This document shows positions 47,009-59,488 of a DNA stretch of 64,000 bases, piece by piece. The notes below the pieces were generated by a model that ran no database searches, had not been told where the DNA came from, and was given only the letters and a program-made list of their open reading frames with translations. How positions within the stretch are numbered: the first letter of the stretch is position 1; every line of letters starts with the position of its first letter. The position numbers and the translations under genes are program-made. This stretch comes from Fragum whitleyi. Taxonomy: Eukaryota; Mollusca; Bivalvia; Cardiida; Cardiidae. The DNA lies in the NCBI GenBank assembly GCA_948146395.1, contig OX411543.1, positions 29,279,558 through 29,343,557 of the forward strand, written 5' to 3'.

Positions 47009-48313
47009 TTAAGCTCATCTGAGCACAACGTGCCCAAGAGGAGCTTTTAGGATAACACTGACTCCGTCGTGCGTCGTGTGTCTACAACTTTTTTTTAAAA
47101 ACATCTTCTTCTCCTAAACCGCTAGGCTGCTTTCAACGAAATTTTGCCAAAGTGTTTCGTGGATGACCCTCTTCACAAATTGTTCGCTAAATTTTGATTG
47201 GCCCATAAATTTGGGCGTGGTAGGGCGGGGCTTGTTTTGAGCTCGAACTCTTGGAACGACATCTCCTCCTGAACCACCGGACCGATTTCATTGAAACTTT
47301 ACCAGAATTTTCTTGGGGTTGCCCTTTTTAAAAAATTGTTCGCGATATTAAGATTGGCAAATAAATATGAGCGTGGCAGGGCTGGGCTAATTTTGAGCCT
47401 GAAACCTTTGAACGACATCTCCTCCTGAACCACTGGGCTGACTTCAATTAAACTTTCCGAGAAATTTCCCTAGTTGACCCTTTGCTTAAACTTTTCGCGA
47501 AATTTTGATTGGCTCAAAAATAAGAGCGTGGAAGGGAGGGGCTTATTTTGAGCCCAAAATCTTTAATCGACATCTCCTCCTGAACCACTACGCCGTTTTC
47601 AATTAAACTTTACCAGAATTTTCCTGAAGACCCTTTTTTAAAAATTGTTTGCGATATTTAGATTGGCAAATAAATATGAGTGTGGCAGGTCTGGTCTTTT
47701 AGCCTTAAACCTTAAACGACATCTCCTGTTGAATCAATGGGCTGATTTCAATTAAACTTTCCGAGAATGTTCTTTAGTTGTCCCATTTCAGAAATTATTC
47801 GCGAAAGTTTGATTGGCCCAAAAATATGAGCGTGGAAGGGAGAGGTTTATTTCGATCCCGAAATCATTGAACGAAATCTCCTCCTGAACCACTGGGCCAA
47901 TTTCAATGAAACTTTACCACTTTGGGTACCTTAGGTGACCCTTTTCAAAAATTGTTCACGAATATTTTGATTGGCCCATAAATACGGGCGTGACAGGGCG
48001 GGCCTTATTTTGAGCCAGAAAACTTTGAATGACATTTCCTCCTGAATCACTGGGCCGGTTTTAATGAGATTTTACCAGAATGTTCCTTTGATGACCCTCT
48101 TCAAAAATTTGACAAAATTTTGATTAGCCCATAAATATAGTTTTGCAGGGCATGGCTAATTTGTAACTAATTGGTGTGTATGGCCTATCATCTCTGTTTA
48201 TTCTTCGAATGATATATCCTCTTCAACAATTAGACAATATTTGAATGAAACTATGCCAGAAAGTTTCTTGGATGCGATCCACTGGACCAATCGAATTCAG
48301 GCCCTCTTGTTAT
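47009..48313 (+). mobile_element. family-2/3-type dispersed element with ~155-bp units
   Basis: The head is AAGCTCATCTGAGCACAACG and the tail is CAGGCCCTCTTGTT. Between them are seven or eight units with CGACATCTCCTCCTGAACCA and TTGATTGGCCCATAAAT. It is in the opposite orientation to 54713-55986, whose units are homologous. Confidence 0.75.
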
Positions 48314-48514
48314 AATTTTTTTTTTCATCAGTTTCAGTCCTTTATAGCGATTCAGGGGTTTAAGAGCCTCATGTTTTGAAATACATTGATTTATATACGC
48401 CGGTCAAAAGACAGGATCACCTGTGGTGGGCAGAAGGCGTCAGCTTCGTTAGTGGCTTGAGGTCACCGTCTCTTGAACGCATTTCAACTTATCAGTACTT
48501 TCAGTACTTTGATT
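48314..48514. other. no gene
   Basis: Short gap. TCAGTACTT occurs twice in tandem near 48500. Confidence 0.4.
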
Positions 48515-48744
48515 AAAAAATTACGTGAAACCCTTGGAAAAACTCGATGACGTCAGTTAGAATTTCTTTAACCCTCGAAACTTTGAGTGAAAACATTCGA
48601 CGTCGCCAACGCAACTCGTTTAGGTCACTGAAGTGAGACCATCGTATCCTTATATAAATATCTTTATATTCTTAAATAACGGCTGAAAAAAATCTTAAAT
48701 TTGAGACTGATTCGTCATTCTCAAAAGTTAAGATTTTTCAGCCG
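48515..48744 (+). repeat. left part of CATTCGGAAC-family MITE, interrupted
   Basis: Matches 39325-39542 (CCCTTGGAAAAACTCGATGA … central hairpin … CAGCCG). The element continues at 51126 on the far side of the foldback insertion. The outer left end is missing. Confidence 0.85.
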
Positions 48745-48750
48745 TTATAT

Positions 48751-51125
48751 TATGGCGTGTAATCGGTTGCAAAATTATATGAAAAAAATAATTGTTCTAT
48801 AATACGAATATTTATTCCAAAATTAAATAAATTATGGTAAAAATATATATATATATTCAATAAATTAAATTATTTGTTCTATAGTTATTTGTATTCATTC
48901 AATAATGATAAATATTTATTCTATAATTATGATTATTTTTTTAAAAAAAATAAATAATTTATTCAATAATCAAAAATATTTATTCTTTACTTGTAAATAT
49001 TTGTTGTATAATGAAAAAAATATTTATTGTATAATTTAAAATATTTATTGTATAATCTAAAATATTTGTTCAAAGATTGAACATAAATAATAATTTCTAT
49101 AATTTAAAATAATTTATTCAATACCTCACACAAAATATTCATTCAATAATTAGCATTCTGGGAAGGCAGTGGCTAGCCATAGACTGGGGACATGATCGAC
49201 TTTCACGATAGACTGGCAAATCTCCCCAATCTACGTTACTTCCCGGAAGATTTTAACAGGCTCAATTACGAAGTTGACTGTGTAAATACTTTCAAAGAGA
49301 GAAAAAGTGACGAAATTCAACTACCCTTCAATTAAATTTAACCGATTTATTGATTTTCGGTGGTACTCCCCTTTGGCTGGCCAGTTGTTAAGAAAAATCA
49401 GTTTGGCGAAATCGTATTACTTAAAACTATTCCGAAATGAAAGTCTTTTTGAGGAAAGGTGAGCTTTTGTGACCAATGAATGTCCGTCGTGCGTCGTCCG
49501 ACATCAACAATTTAAGTGTTTACACTCAAGAGGCCACAATTATGGCCCTATCTTCATGAAACTTGGTCAGAATGTTGGCCAGGTCACAAGAATGAACCCT
49601 ATTGAAAATGGTAGGGATCTATGCCATATCACGAGGAATGGGGCCTTGTTGACAATTTTCTTGTTTACACTCTAGAAGCCAAATTGATGACCCAATCTTA
49701 ATGAACGTTGGTCAGAATAATGGTCAGATCACAAGAATGAACCCAATTGAAAATTGGGAGAATCCATGTCATATCACTGGGAAAGGGGTCTTAATAAAAA
49801 ATTTCTTGTTTACACTCTTGAAGCCATTATTATGGTGCAATCTTTATGACGATGGTCAAAATATTGGTCAGGTCACAAGAATGGACCCTATTGAAAATGG
49901 GAAGGATCCATGTCATGTCAGGTGAAAGGGAGCCTTAATGACAATTTTCTTGTTTTCACTCTAGAGGCCACACATATGGCCCAATTTTCATAAAATCTAG
50001 TCAGAATGTATACCGGGTATAAAGTCATAATGATAATCCCTTTTGAGAAATGTACTGTCATATGAGAAAATACAGGAAAAGATAGCCTTTATTCTCTTAA
50101 TCAACTCTAGAGGTTATCAGTATTTCAATATGTTTATCTTGTCAAAGTTTGAATCCCCCCCCCCCCCCCACACACACTTGTTTAGAAGAGGCTAGAAACT
50201 TATGCAAGGATCATGGGAACAGAACAATGTCTTTCTTAAAAAAAATAATGATCATTTAATGATTTTTAAAGCATTTAATTTTGCTACGTGGGGAGTCAAA
50301 AAGATGAAGGTGAGCGATAAAGGATCATTATGCATGGTCCTTTTGTTTAATTCACCACATTGTCTCTCGCGACTCAAGGACTGTCGTATGAATTTCCTCA
50401 AAAAGACTATCATTTAGGAACATTTTTAAGTTATACGATTTCGCCAAACTGATTTTTCTTAACAGCTGGCCAGCCAAAGGGGAGTACCGCCGAAAATCAA
50501 TAAATCGGTTAAATTTAACTGAAGGGTAGATAAATTTCATCATTTTTCACTCTTTGAAAGTATTTACACTGTCAACTTCGTAACTGAGTCTGTTAAAAAA
50601 ATTCCTGGAATCAACGTAGATTGGGGAGATTTGCCAGTCTATCGTGAAAGTCGATCATGTCCCCAGTCTATGGCTAGCAACTGCCTTCCCAGAATGCTAA
50701 TTATTGAATAAATATTTTGTGTGAGGTATCGAATAAATTATTTTAGATTATAGAAATTATTATTTATGTTCAATCTTTGAACAAATATTTTAGATTATAC
50801 AATAAATATTTACAATTATAGAATAAATATATTAAATTATACAATAAATATTTTTTTTCATTATACAACAAATATTTACAATTATAGAATAAATATTTTT
50901 GATTATTGAATAAATTATTTATTTTTTTTAAAAAAAAAATAATCATAATTATAGAATATATATTAATCATTATTGAATAAATATAAATAACTATAGAACA
51001 AATAATTTAATTTGTTGAATATATATATATATATTTTACCATAATTTATTTATTTTTGGAATAAATATTCGTATTATAGAACAATTATTTTTTTCATATA
51101 ATTTTGCAACCGATTACACGCCATA
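48751..51125. mobile_element. 2.4-kb foldback element with 6-bp TSD
   Basis: Perfect terminal repeats (TATGGCGTGTAATCGGTTGC at 48751 and its complement ending 51125) extend into ~700-bp inverted arms (48751-49457 and 50396-51125). The arms contain AATATTTATT-rich outer parts and a unique inner part with GGCTGGCCAG. Both sides carry TTATAT (48745-48750 and 51126-51131), a target duplication. The loop (49458-50395) holds a 144-bp tandem array. There is no transposase ORF. Confidence 0.9.
49510..50010 (+). repeat. ~144-bp tandem units inside the foldback loop
   Basis: TTGTTTACACTC-type motif recurs at about 49517, 49661, 49805 and 49950. Units carry CACAAGAATGAACCC and ATTGAAAATGGGAAGGATCC. The head AGGTGAGCTTTTGTGACCAA and GTCCGTCGTGCGTCGTCC resemble a family-2 element, so one may have inserted between the arms. 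Confidence 0.8.
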
Positions 51126-51270
51126 TTATATACTGTAAAAGATATAAATCTACAGTGCTATTTTTTCTTACACTGTTTCCACCTAACAAAATGTACGATT
51201 TTGTTACATACATACATCCGAGGTCTGTTGCAGTTTACGGAAATGGCCGAGGGATGTTCCGAATGATGGC
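51126..51270 (+). repeat. right part of the interrupted MITE
   Basis: Matches 39544-39694, ending GAGGGATGTTCCGAATGATG. Together with 48515-48744 it restores the MITE order around the insertion. Confidence 0.85.
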
Positions 51271-52473
51271 CACATGTGCATATTGTCTAAATTTAGTGAA
51301 CCATGCTATTGCATTGAATAGATGGTCTTATTGTCAAACGTCCTATAACACAACTTCTACTTTTTGATGAAAGAAAACAACCCTCCATTTTAGGATTTAT
51401 TTGATTGATTTTCCTCGTCTAATGAACAGGAACATTTTTCTAAATTTCACGATTCAGTATCAAAATAAAGGGTATTTCATTTTAATAATATTTGTTTACG
51501 CCTTATCTTGTGTCAACTGCACTCTTGCTTTTAGTTAAAGCGTTGTTGAAATTCATTAAATCCTTCTGCCATGTTTCTAACTGACCCACTTCTTTATTGA
51601 ACCTGTGTTAGTTTCAAGAGAATTGGTTAATAATTGTTGTATTTGTGGCAAACCCATATTTGGGGGTCAATCGAAATTCCGTGATCACGTTTTGAGAAGG
51701 GGTTTACCAATAAACATGTCTGGCAAGTTTTGTTGACATAACCCCATTGGTTAGTGAAGAGAAGACGTTTAAAGATTCCGGGCTCAAAATCAGGCCCGCC
51801 CTCCAATGCTTATATAAAGGGGTCAATCAACATTCAACGAACATGTTTTTGAGAAGGGTCACCCTAGAACATTTCTGCCAAATTTGGTTGTTATCCCCCA
51901 TTGGTTACTGAGGAAAAGATCTCAAGGTTTCAGGTTCAATATACTCCCAACCTGTTATGCTCTTAAGGACGATTGCTAAAATTAATTTTCTGGGATAGAA
52001 TTTTTTTATTTTTCATATTTTGTAGATAAAAGTATGCTGATTTCAAAAATGGAAAGAAAAGAGGGGGTCACCGAATCAGTTTTTTCGTAATTTAAAAAAC
52101 GGCATAGAATGTCATAGGTATCGAGTAAATTTTTGTCTGATTTTCTCGCAGATTTTCATTTCTTGGTAATTACATAAAACCGTAACACAATCAAATCTAA
52201 TCAAACAACTAATATCAATTTTATTTTAATTTCATAGATAGGAAGTTATTTTCACTGAATCTAATAAACAATTATCGATTGAAAGGAAAATTAATGATTT
52301 TTTACGTATTTTTTCCCAATGCGTAAAAACTGGTATATCGAAAATGAACGAGAATATTTTCAAAATGTATAACTTGATCAAATTTCTCAAAAACTCTGAG
52401 ATAGAAAATTTTATTTTTTCTATATTTTGTAGATAATTATATGTTCGTGTGATAATGATACAACTAGAAAGCC
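51271..52473. other. no gene; fragment of family-3 units
   Basis: 51650-51960 contains two diverged units (ATATTTGGGGGTCAATCGAA, …AGAAGGGTCACC). 51960-52470 is AT-rich sequence into which the next element inserted; it appears to continue at 53502. Confidence 0.5.
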
Positions 52474-53501
52474 ATGAATGGCTTGTGTCGCTCCACAGGC
52501 TCGAATTTCTTGTAATAGCAAATCTAAGTTGTGACTAGATTTTTAGATATTTCGGGTTTTACTGATGTTGAAATGATTTTCAAAGTCTCGAACATTATAA
52601 AATATAGAGAAATGACTTCCGCCCATAAAAGACATATTTTTCATCCAATGACAATAATTTTTGGCTGCATGATAATGGATCACCCAAGGATCATACTAAT
52701 GAAGTTTGATTGATATCCATCAGTTACATTCTGAGAAAATGATTTTCAAAGTTTCCACCATATAACATATATGTAATGGAAATGACCTCCGCCCATTAAA
52801 TACAAATTTTTCATACGATCGCAATAATCTTTGGGAGACTGATAAAGGGTCACACAAGGATCATTCATGCAAAATTTGGTTGATATCTATCAATTAGATT
52901 CTGAGAAAATGATTTTCAAAGTTTTCACTATATAACATTTAGAGAAATGACCTCAGCCCATAAAATACATATTTTTCATCCGATTTCAATAATTTTTTGT
53001 AGACTTATTAAGGGTCACCCAAGGATCATTCATATTAAATATGGTTGATATCTATAAGTTAAATTCTGAGAAAATGATTTGCAAAGTTTTCACTATATAA
53101 CATATAGAGAAATGACCTCCGCCAATAAAATGCATATTTTTCATCTGATTTCAATAATTTTTTGTAGACTGATAAAGGGTCACCCAAGGATCATTCATGT
53201 AAAATTTACTTGGTATCCATCAATTAGAACCTGAGAAAAGTCACTTTTTACCATATTTGGAAATTAGCCACGCCCATTAAATCCATGTTTTTCATTGGAT
53301 CAAAATTTCTTGAACAACTTTGAAAGAGGGTCACCCAAGGATCATTCCTGTGAAGTTTGGATAAAATCCATCCAGTAGTTTCTGAGGAGAAGATTTTTAA
53401 AGAAAAAGTTTACGACCACACGCACGGACGGACGGACGGACGGATGCATGACGGACACAGCGCCATGACAATAGCCCCAGTGGCTTTCAGCCAGTGGAGC
53501 T
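52474..53501 (-). mobile_element. family-1 Helentron/DINE-like element, full length (1028 bp)
   Basis: Complement of the family-1 structure: CTAGAAAGCCATGAATGGCT at the left, three to four ~165-bp units (CTGAGAAAATGATTT at 52731, 52901 and 53066), (ACGG)n at about 53420-53440, and GCCAGTGGAGCT at the right end. AA precedes and follows. Confidence 0.85.
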
Positions 53502-53608
53502 AAAAAAGGTATGGTCACCGTGCTAATTTTTTAGAAAAAATGCAAAATTCTAGGTCAACCAGTTTTGACGCTAAGGAAAAAATCACTCCAGAATCTTTTT
53601 GCCGTACC
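53502..53608. other. flank; no gene
   Basis: Likely continuation of the sequence left of 52474. Confidence 0.4.
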
Positions 53609-54189
53609 AATTTAATGTACAAAATCAATGATATTCAATCCTTGATGGAAAATCAAAGCGTCATAACTACGACGTGACTTTTAGAAACACAAATCGGTCG
53701 CCAATTGACGAATATTGCAAATCTTCATGGTTGTGCACTTGTCTTATTGCCGGCGAAGAGACAATAATCTTCTTTTCTTTGAAATCGAGTCAAGAGAAAA
53801 ATAATATAACAAAAGCCGCGCGGCCTATGGTTTATGGTTTCAAATAAATTTCGTTCGACGTAACGTCAATCGTTTTGACGTATCCTAAAATTTGCATATA
53901 GATTACAACTCTCAAAAGGTGTTATATTAACACATTTATACATTTGTCGATGTTTCACGGACATACTGCTGATAAACAGATATGCAACCTGTCATAATTA
54001 TTGATTTTCCTTGTACCTTTTTGACACTTATATACATACGATTGAAAACGATGTGAGAAAATCGTTTCAATATTGAGAAATTACTTCCCACTTCTTTTAC
54101 AGATATAAAGGCAAATGCTCAAATTCAGTAACATGAAAACGATTATTCGTATTCAATTTAATGTACAAAATCAATGATATTCAATCCTT
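53609..54189. mobile_element. 511-bp internal hAT segment between 35-bp direct repeats
   Basis: 53644-54154 matches 58518-59028, an internal piece of the hAT element, with the same length and only about two visible differences (near 53704 and 54050). It lacks the hAT termini. The flanks 53609-53643 and 54155-54189 are identical 35-bp direct repeats (AATTTAATGTACAAAATCAA…). Confidence 0.9.
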
Positions 54190-54712
54190 CTTAAATTAAT
54201 CGATTATAGTGTTGAATTCCTCAACAATTAGGGTATCACTTTGTTTTGCGACAACGAATCCCAAGGTCAAATCATATGAAAAGGTCAATGTCATATGTCA
54301 AGGCCAATGTTACATAAATCACCCAAACATCTTGTGTTTTCAAAAATCTTCGAGTCTGTTGAAAATAGAATACTCACATATGGAATAACAATTGATCTTG
54401 TCAATAAGCATCATCAAATTCCCTGATCGAAGTCATATGATGAGATCAAGGTCATCTATCTCGCTCACACAGCCATCCCCCAATAAAATTTCAAATACAC
54501 CCAGGTCTGTTAAAAAATAATCCAAACATTGAAAATTAAAAATCTGACAAGATCATTTGACAATGACAGGATCGTTTATCAAGGTCAACCTTTCAAAAAT
54601 TAACGCCGTCAAAATATAATGTGACGGTTACATGTAGCTATCGAATATACGACTGATAACATTGTTTGATGACTGATTATGCGTGGGAACCTTAACGTCA
54701 CAAAAACCTACA
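54190..54712. other. no recognisable gene
   Basis: Loose repeats of (A)AGGTCA(A)TGTCATATG-type sequence, probably an old tandem-repeat element. Nothing coding. Confidence 0.4.
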
Positions 54713-55986
54713 AACAAGAGGCCCAAGAGGGCCTGTATCACTCCACTGGCTTAAAAATCTCAAGATTAGAAAGAGAGATATTGAAAATAAAAGGTAATGA
54801 AAGTTACCAGCATTCAGAAGGAATTCCTACTTTTTCCAAGTTGAAACTGACTTATGAAGAAATGAACTTATCTAAGTTATATGTAAAATTACATGGAAAA
54901 AACTATTTAGATATCACCTAAAATCAAGAAGACCAGAATAGCCCATAGCCGCCAACCTAAATTTTGTTGATCCAATGGATCTTATCCAATCAAAATTTCT
55001 TGAACAATTTTTGAAGAGGGTCATCCAAGGAACATTCTGGTAAAGTTTCATTGAAATCGATCCTAAGGCTCATGAGAAGATATCGTTCCAAGATTTCAGA
55101 CTCAAAATAAGCCCCCACCTGCCAGCCAATAATTTGGGTCAAAACAAGCCCCGCCATGCCACACCTATATTATGGGGTAACCCAAATTTCTTGAGCAACT
55201 TTAGAAGAGGGTCACCCAAGGAACATTCTGGTAAAGTTTCAGTGAAATCAGCCCTATAGTTCAGGAGGAGATGTCGTTCAAAGACTTTGGGGGTCAAAAT
55301 AAGCCCTACCCTGCCACGCCCATATTTGGGGGTCAATCCAAATGTCTTGAACAACTTTAAAAGATGGTCACCCAAGGAACATTCTGGTAAAGTTTCATTG
55401 AAATCAGCCAAGTAGTTCAGGAGGAGAAGTCATTCAAAGAGTTCAGGGTCAAATTAAGCCCGGCCCTGATACGCCCATATTTGGGGGTCAATCCAAATCT
55501 CTTGAACAACTTTAGATGAGGGTCACCCATAGAACATTCTGGTAAAGTTTCATTGAAATTGTCCGAATGGTTCAGGAGGAGATGTTGTTCAAAAATTTCG
55601 GGGTCAAAATAAGCCCCGCCCTGCCCAGCCCATATTTCGGGGTCAAACCAAATTTCTTGAACAACTTTAGAAGAGGGTCACCAAAGGAACATTCTGGTAA
55701 AGATTAATTGAAATCAGCACAATGGTTCAGGTGGAGATGTCGTTCAAAGATTTCGGGGTCAAAATAAGCCCCGCCCTGCCACACCCATGAATGGGGATCA
55801 ATCCAAATTTCTTGAATAACTTTAAAAGAGGGTCACCCAAGGAACATTTTGGCCAAGTTTTGTCAAAATCCACCCATTGGTTTAGGAGGAGAAGATGTTT
55901 AAAGGAAAGTTTACGCATGCACAGATGCACGCACGCACGGACACCCCACCATGACAATAGCTCGCTGGCCTTCGGCCAGTGGAGCT
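54713..55986 (-). mobile_element. family-3 dispersed element, full end-to-end
   Basis: AACAAGAGGCCCAAGAGGGC at the left end (GGCCC/GGGCC hairpin), then ~155-bp units (AACAACTTTAGAAGAGGGTC at about 55193 with successors near 55350, 55505 and 55662). It ends CACCATGACAATAGCTCGCT and GGCCTTCGGCCAGTGGAGCT. Open frames of 74-90 codons here are repeat artefacts. Confidence 0.8.
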
Positions 55987-56725
55987 AAAAACGATGCTGA
56001 CGTCATATCCTTTATTTCTATAAAATGAAGTGGCTGTGATAATTTATATAATTATGTTTTAGTAATAGGATTAATTAATTGTCTTCATGAAAGCATTTTC
56101 CACAGAATATGGAAATTTAGAGGGGTTTTGTAGTGTTTTTGTTACTTCCGAGATAAGTCCAAGTTTGGAGCGCATACTCCTTTTTGAAGAGTTCGATGCA
56201 CAAAGACGTTGCGCAAGAACGAACTCCCAAAATCGTCCTTAACTTCCGAAAACCAACACACCAAAACCAACACATGATGGACAATAGGTGATCACAAAAG
56301 CTCACCTTGAGTATGCAGGTGAGCTAACTAGAGTCTGCTTATCAGAAGTAGGTAATGTTTACATGGGTAATAAAACATACAACATAATACATATTGGTGT
56401 TACTCACTTAATCCTTTTATTCTATGCTTAATTACAAAAGCTTAACAAAAATGAAGATTCCCTATAACAATCCTTAACTTAAGCATACTCAATACATTGA
56501 AGTTAAGTTATAACTTCTTTCTTATATTTTCCCAACTCAAACAAAAACTAACCCTTTCCACTAAAGTCAAGGAATTTTACATACCTGCATTTTTATCCTC
56601 ATGAAAATGCTGTTGAAAAAACATTATTTTCTACCACATAGCAGTCTAATATCAAAATGACCCACATTTTGTTCTTGTCTGCAAACTTTCTCAGTTGAGA
56701 CCAGTCTATAAATTCCAAAACTGGA
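55987..56725. other. no gene; family-2 end fragment
   Basis: 56296-56328 carries AGCTCACCTTGAGTATGCAG / GTGAGCT, the family-2 terminal hairpin. The rest is unassigned. Confidence 0.45.
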
Positions 56726-56890
56726 TTAAGGTAGTGGACCCGTAATAGTTCTGCAACATTTTTGAATTTATAAACTTTCACAATGTTGACCAAGGTTTCC
56801 TAATGAAAATCACTAGGAAACCTCGGTTAACACTGTTAAAGATCATGACTTCTGATAAGTTATGGAACTATTACCGGTCCACTACTTTAA
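56726..56890. mobile_element. 165-bp MITE with TTAA.GTAGTGGACC ends
   Basis: TTAAGGTAGTGGACCCGTAA at the left and TTAAAGTAGTGGACCGGTAA (complement) at the right. The centre is a palindrome (GGTTTCCTAATG … CACTAGGAAACC). TTAA borders suggest a TTAA-specific transposase source. Confidence 0.7.
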
Positions 56891-56950
56891 TATGAGCAAA
56901 AAATTTCACGTGAATAAAGCACTACACTCATCCGCTTTACATCACAATCA

Positions 56951-57193
56951 GGGCCCAAGGTTATAAAACTTTTCTCATTCTCAATTCAAAATTTGCTTAA
57001 AATTTCAATTTGAGATTAAACACTTAAATCTGTTATAATACCCATTTTTATGTTTTAACATAAAAATAATATTAATAAGATGTTATAAATAACAACTTAT
57101 TAATATTATCTTTTGTTTTCATATTTTTATTCAAATTTAAAATAAGAGAAAATTTTCAGTTGAGTCTGAGAAAAGTTTTATAACCTCTGGCCC
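56951..57193. mobile_element. MITE with GGGCCC ends (copy 2)
   Basis: GGGCCCAAGGTTATAAAACT at the left is mirrored by AGTTTTATAACCTCTGGCCC at the right, with a palindromic centre around TAATATTAATAAGATG. Homologue of 13714-13957. Confidence 0.85.
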
Positions 57194-57839
57194 AGAATAT
57201 TCTTCTATTCTCAAATTTTATTTTCTAAAGAAGCTTTCTGTCTGCAGTACACAGTGAAGACGCTGATCAGACTGTGCTTATGCAAGATATTAGTAATTAA
57301 GGTCTCTTTTTCCACCTTTTCAAATGGAACCTTCCTAATCTAATTTTGATATGACAATCATTCTGACCAAATTATATTAAGAACAAATTTGTGGCCTCTT
57401 AGAGTGTTTACACTTTAATCATTGAAGTCTGAAGACGGACATTCAATGATCACAAAAATCACCTTAAGCATGTTGTGCTCAGATATGCTAAAAATCGCTT
57501 ATTACAAGCATTTTCTTCATATACCACAATGTTTTCCTCAGGGCATCAAAATGAGGGATTTATCTATCTATCTATCATTACCCTATTCAACGATATTCTT
57601 ATATTCTAATTGCAAAAATATTAACCTTAATTACTTTATTGTTTCAACAAGAAATAAATTTATAGATTACTTAACGGTCCAGGTGTAATAATTATTTGAT
57701 AATTTGATGTGATAGTGACAATTATGATGTTGATGTGCCGATAACCATTGCAATAGTTTGTTCAACTATCTGTCAATAGTTGTCATAGAAGATTTACAAA
57801 GCGTACTAACTCTATATATTTGTATATATCTCTTTGTAT
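57194..57839. other. no gene; family-2 end fragment
   Basis: 57390-57485 (GAGTGTTTACACTTTAATCA … GATCACAAAAATCACCTTAA) matches the complement of the loop head at 49440-49520. (ATCT)n lies at about 57565. Confidence 0.45.
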
Positions 57840-57847
57840 CTAAAAAG

Positions 57848-59097
57848 TAGGGATGGGAACGAATAGCAAAATTCATATTCGAATATTCGTTTTGAATATT
57901 CGAATATATTCGAATATTCGTTTTGGCTACTTACAAATTGAATATCCGAGTATTGTTTTTACCCGATTATTATTCCTTTTCTTGTTCGAGGTTACTTTAA
58001 CTTGTACATATATTGAATATTAAGAAAAGAGATTCAATTTAACTTGAATCGGATTTCTCTGATTTTAATTTGCAGAAAAAAAATGCTTAATAGAAATGAA
58101 ATTAAAAATTACTAAATTCCGACGGCGCGATCCGAGACGCCATTGAATCTCCAAGTAGGGTTGCCTTGCGTTCCTCACACCTTGTGGAATGGTGAACTTA
58201 TTTCAAGAATCCAATCACATCCAATTAAATTGGAATTATTTGTCTTGATTTCACTTTATATTACCTTTTCGTGTGACAATGAAAATTAGTACAGTGTAAA
58301 ATGTGCGATCAAAAGGTCATGAAACATAGTGATTCAAGCTTTGATTGCGATGTTTTTTGGCGTCGACAGACCAGAACATTTATTTTGGAATTCGTTTCCG
58401 AGACTTTACAATTTTATAAATTTTTGGTGACATGTTCTAAAGTGTTGTAGGATAGAACAGACACTCTTGAAACAAAATATTATATTAACTCGAATCCGAA
58501 AAATACGTTGAATACCCGATGGAAAATCAAAGCGTCATAACTACGACGTGACTTTTAGAAACACAAATCGGTCGCCCATTGACGAATATTGCAAATCTTC
58601 ATGGTTGTGCACTTGTCTTATTGCCGGCGAAGAGACAATAATCTTCTTTTCTTTGAAATCGAGTCAAGAGAAAAATAATATAACAAAAGCCGCGCGGCCT
58701 ATGGTTTATGGTTTCAAATAAATTTCGTTCGACGTAACGTCAATCGTTTTGACGTATCCTAAAATTTGCATATAGATTACAACTCTCAAAAGGTGTTATA
58801 TTAACACATTTATACATTTGTCGATGTTTCACGGACATACTGCTGATAAACAGATATGCAACCTGTCATAATTATTGATTTTCCTTGTACCTTTTTGACA
58901 CTTATATACATACGATTGAAAATGATGTGAGAAAATCGTTTCAATATTGAGAAATTACTTCCCACTTCTTTTACAGATATAAAGGCAAATGCTCAAATTC
59001 AGTAACATGAAAACGATTATTCGTATTCGAAAATCGTATTCGAATATTCGCGGGAAAAACGAATATTCGAATATTCGGATATTCGTTCCCATCCCTA
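57848..59097. mobile_element. non-autonomous hAT element, 1250 bp
   Basis: Terminal inverted repeats TAGGGATGGGAACGAATA / TATTCGTTCCCATCCCTA are bracketed by a perfect 8-bp target duplication CTAAAAAG (57840-57847 and 59098-59105), diagnostic of the hAT superfamily. Subterminal ATTCGAATATTCG repeats are dense at both ends and may be transposase-binding sites. No transposase frame. The intact TSD implies recent insertion. Confidence 0.95.
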
Positions 59098-59105
59098 CTA
59101 AAAAG

Positions 59106-59340
59106 TAACAAAAAATAAATTAAAACAAAATGCTTTGCACCACAAAAGTTGTCCTACTATCCTAAAACATTTATCTAAATACATGTATTTTGGTAGGATT
59201 GTTAGAGTTTCAAGATAAAAAGATCCCTGCAGTATTAATTACATAACAGAAGTGCCTATCACTTAATCAATTCATGTTTCAAAATATCAATGTCACATTT
59301 AGGGAAAAGATTAACTGTTAATGTAAACATTATCTAACCC
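59106..59340. other. no gene
   Basis: Short AT-rich gap. Confidence 0.4.
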
Positions 59341-59461
59341 CGTGTTCAGGATGATAAATCAGTAAAACCTGGAAATTATACCAGGCTTTACATGCAAGTG
59401 CATGTACAGAGTGTGATTAATTAGAAAACAGTTTGCACTATGTAGTCATCTTGAACACAGG
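59341..59461. mobile_element. foldback MITE, copy 4 (diverged)
   Basis: CGTGTTCAGGATGATAAATC … TAGTCATCTTGAACACAG arms with a GCAAGTGCATGTAC centre. Confidence 0.7.
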
Positions 59462-59488
59462 ATAGTTTCCACAAAATGAAAAGAATAC

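Noticed and set aside
55139..55957. Several 65-90-codon frames with shared LLKLFKKFGL-type words
   Set aside because: They repeat with the ~155-bp period of the dispersed element; the shared words are repeat-unit translations.
57848..59097. Autonomous hAT transposon
   Set aside because: No transposase frame or motif in any reading frame.
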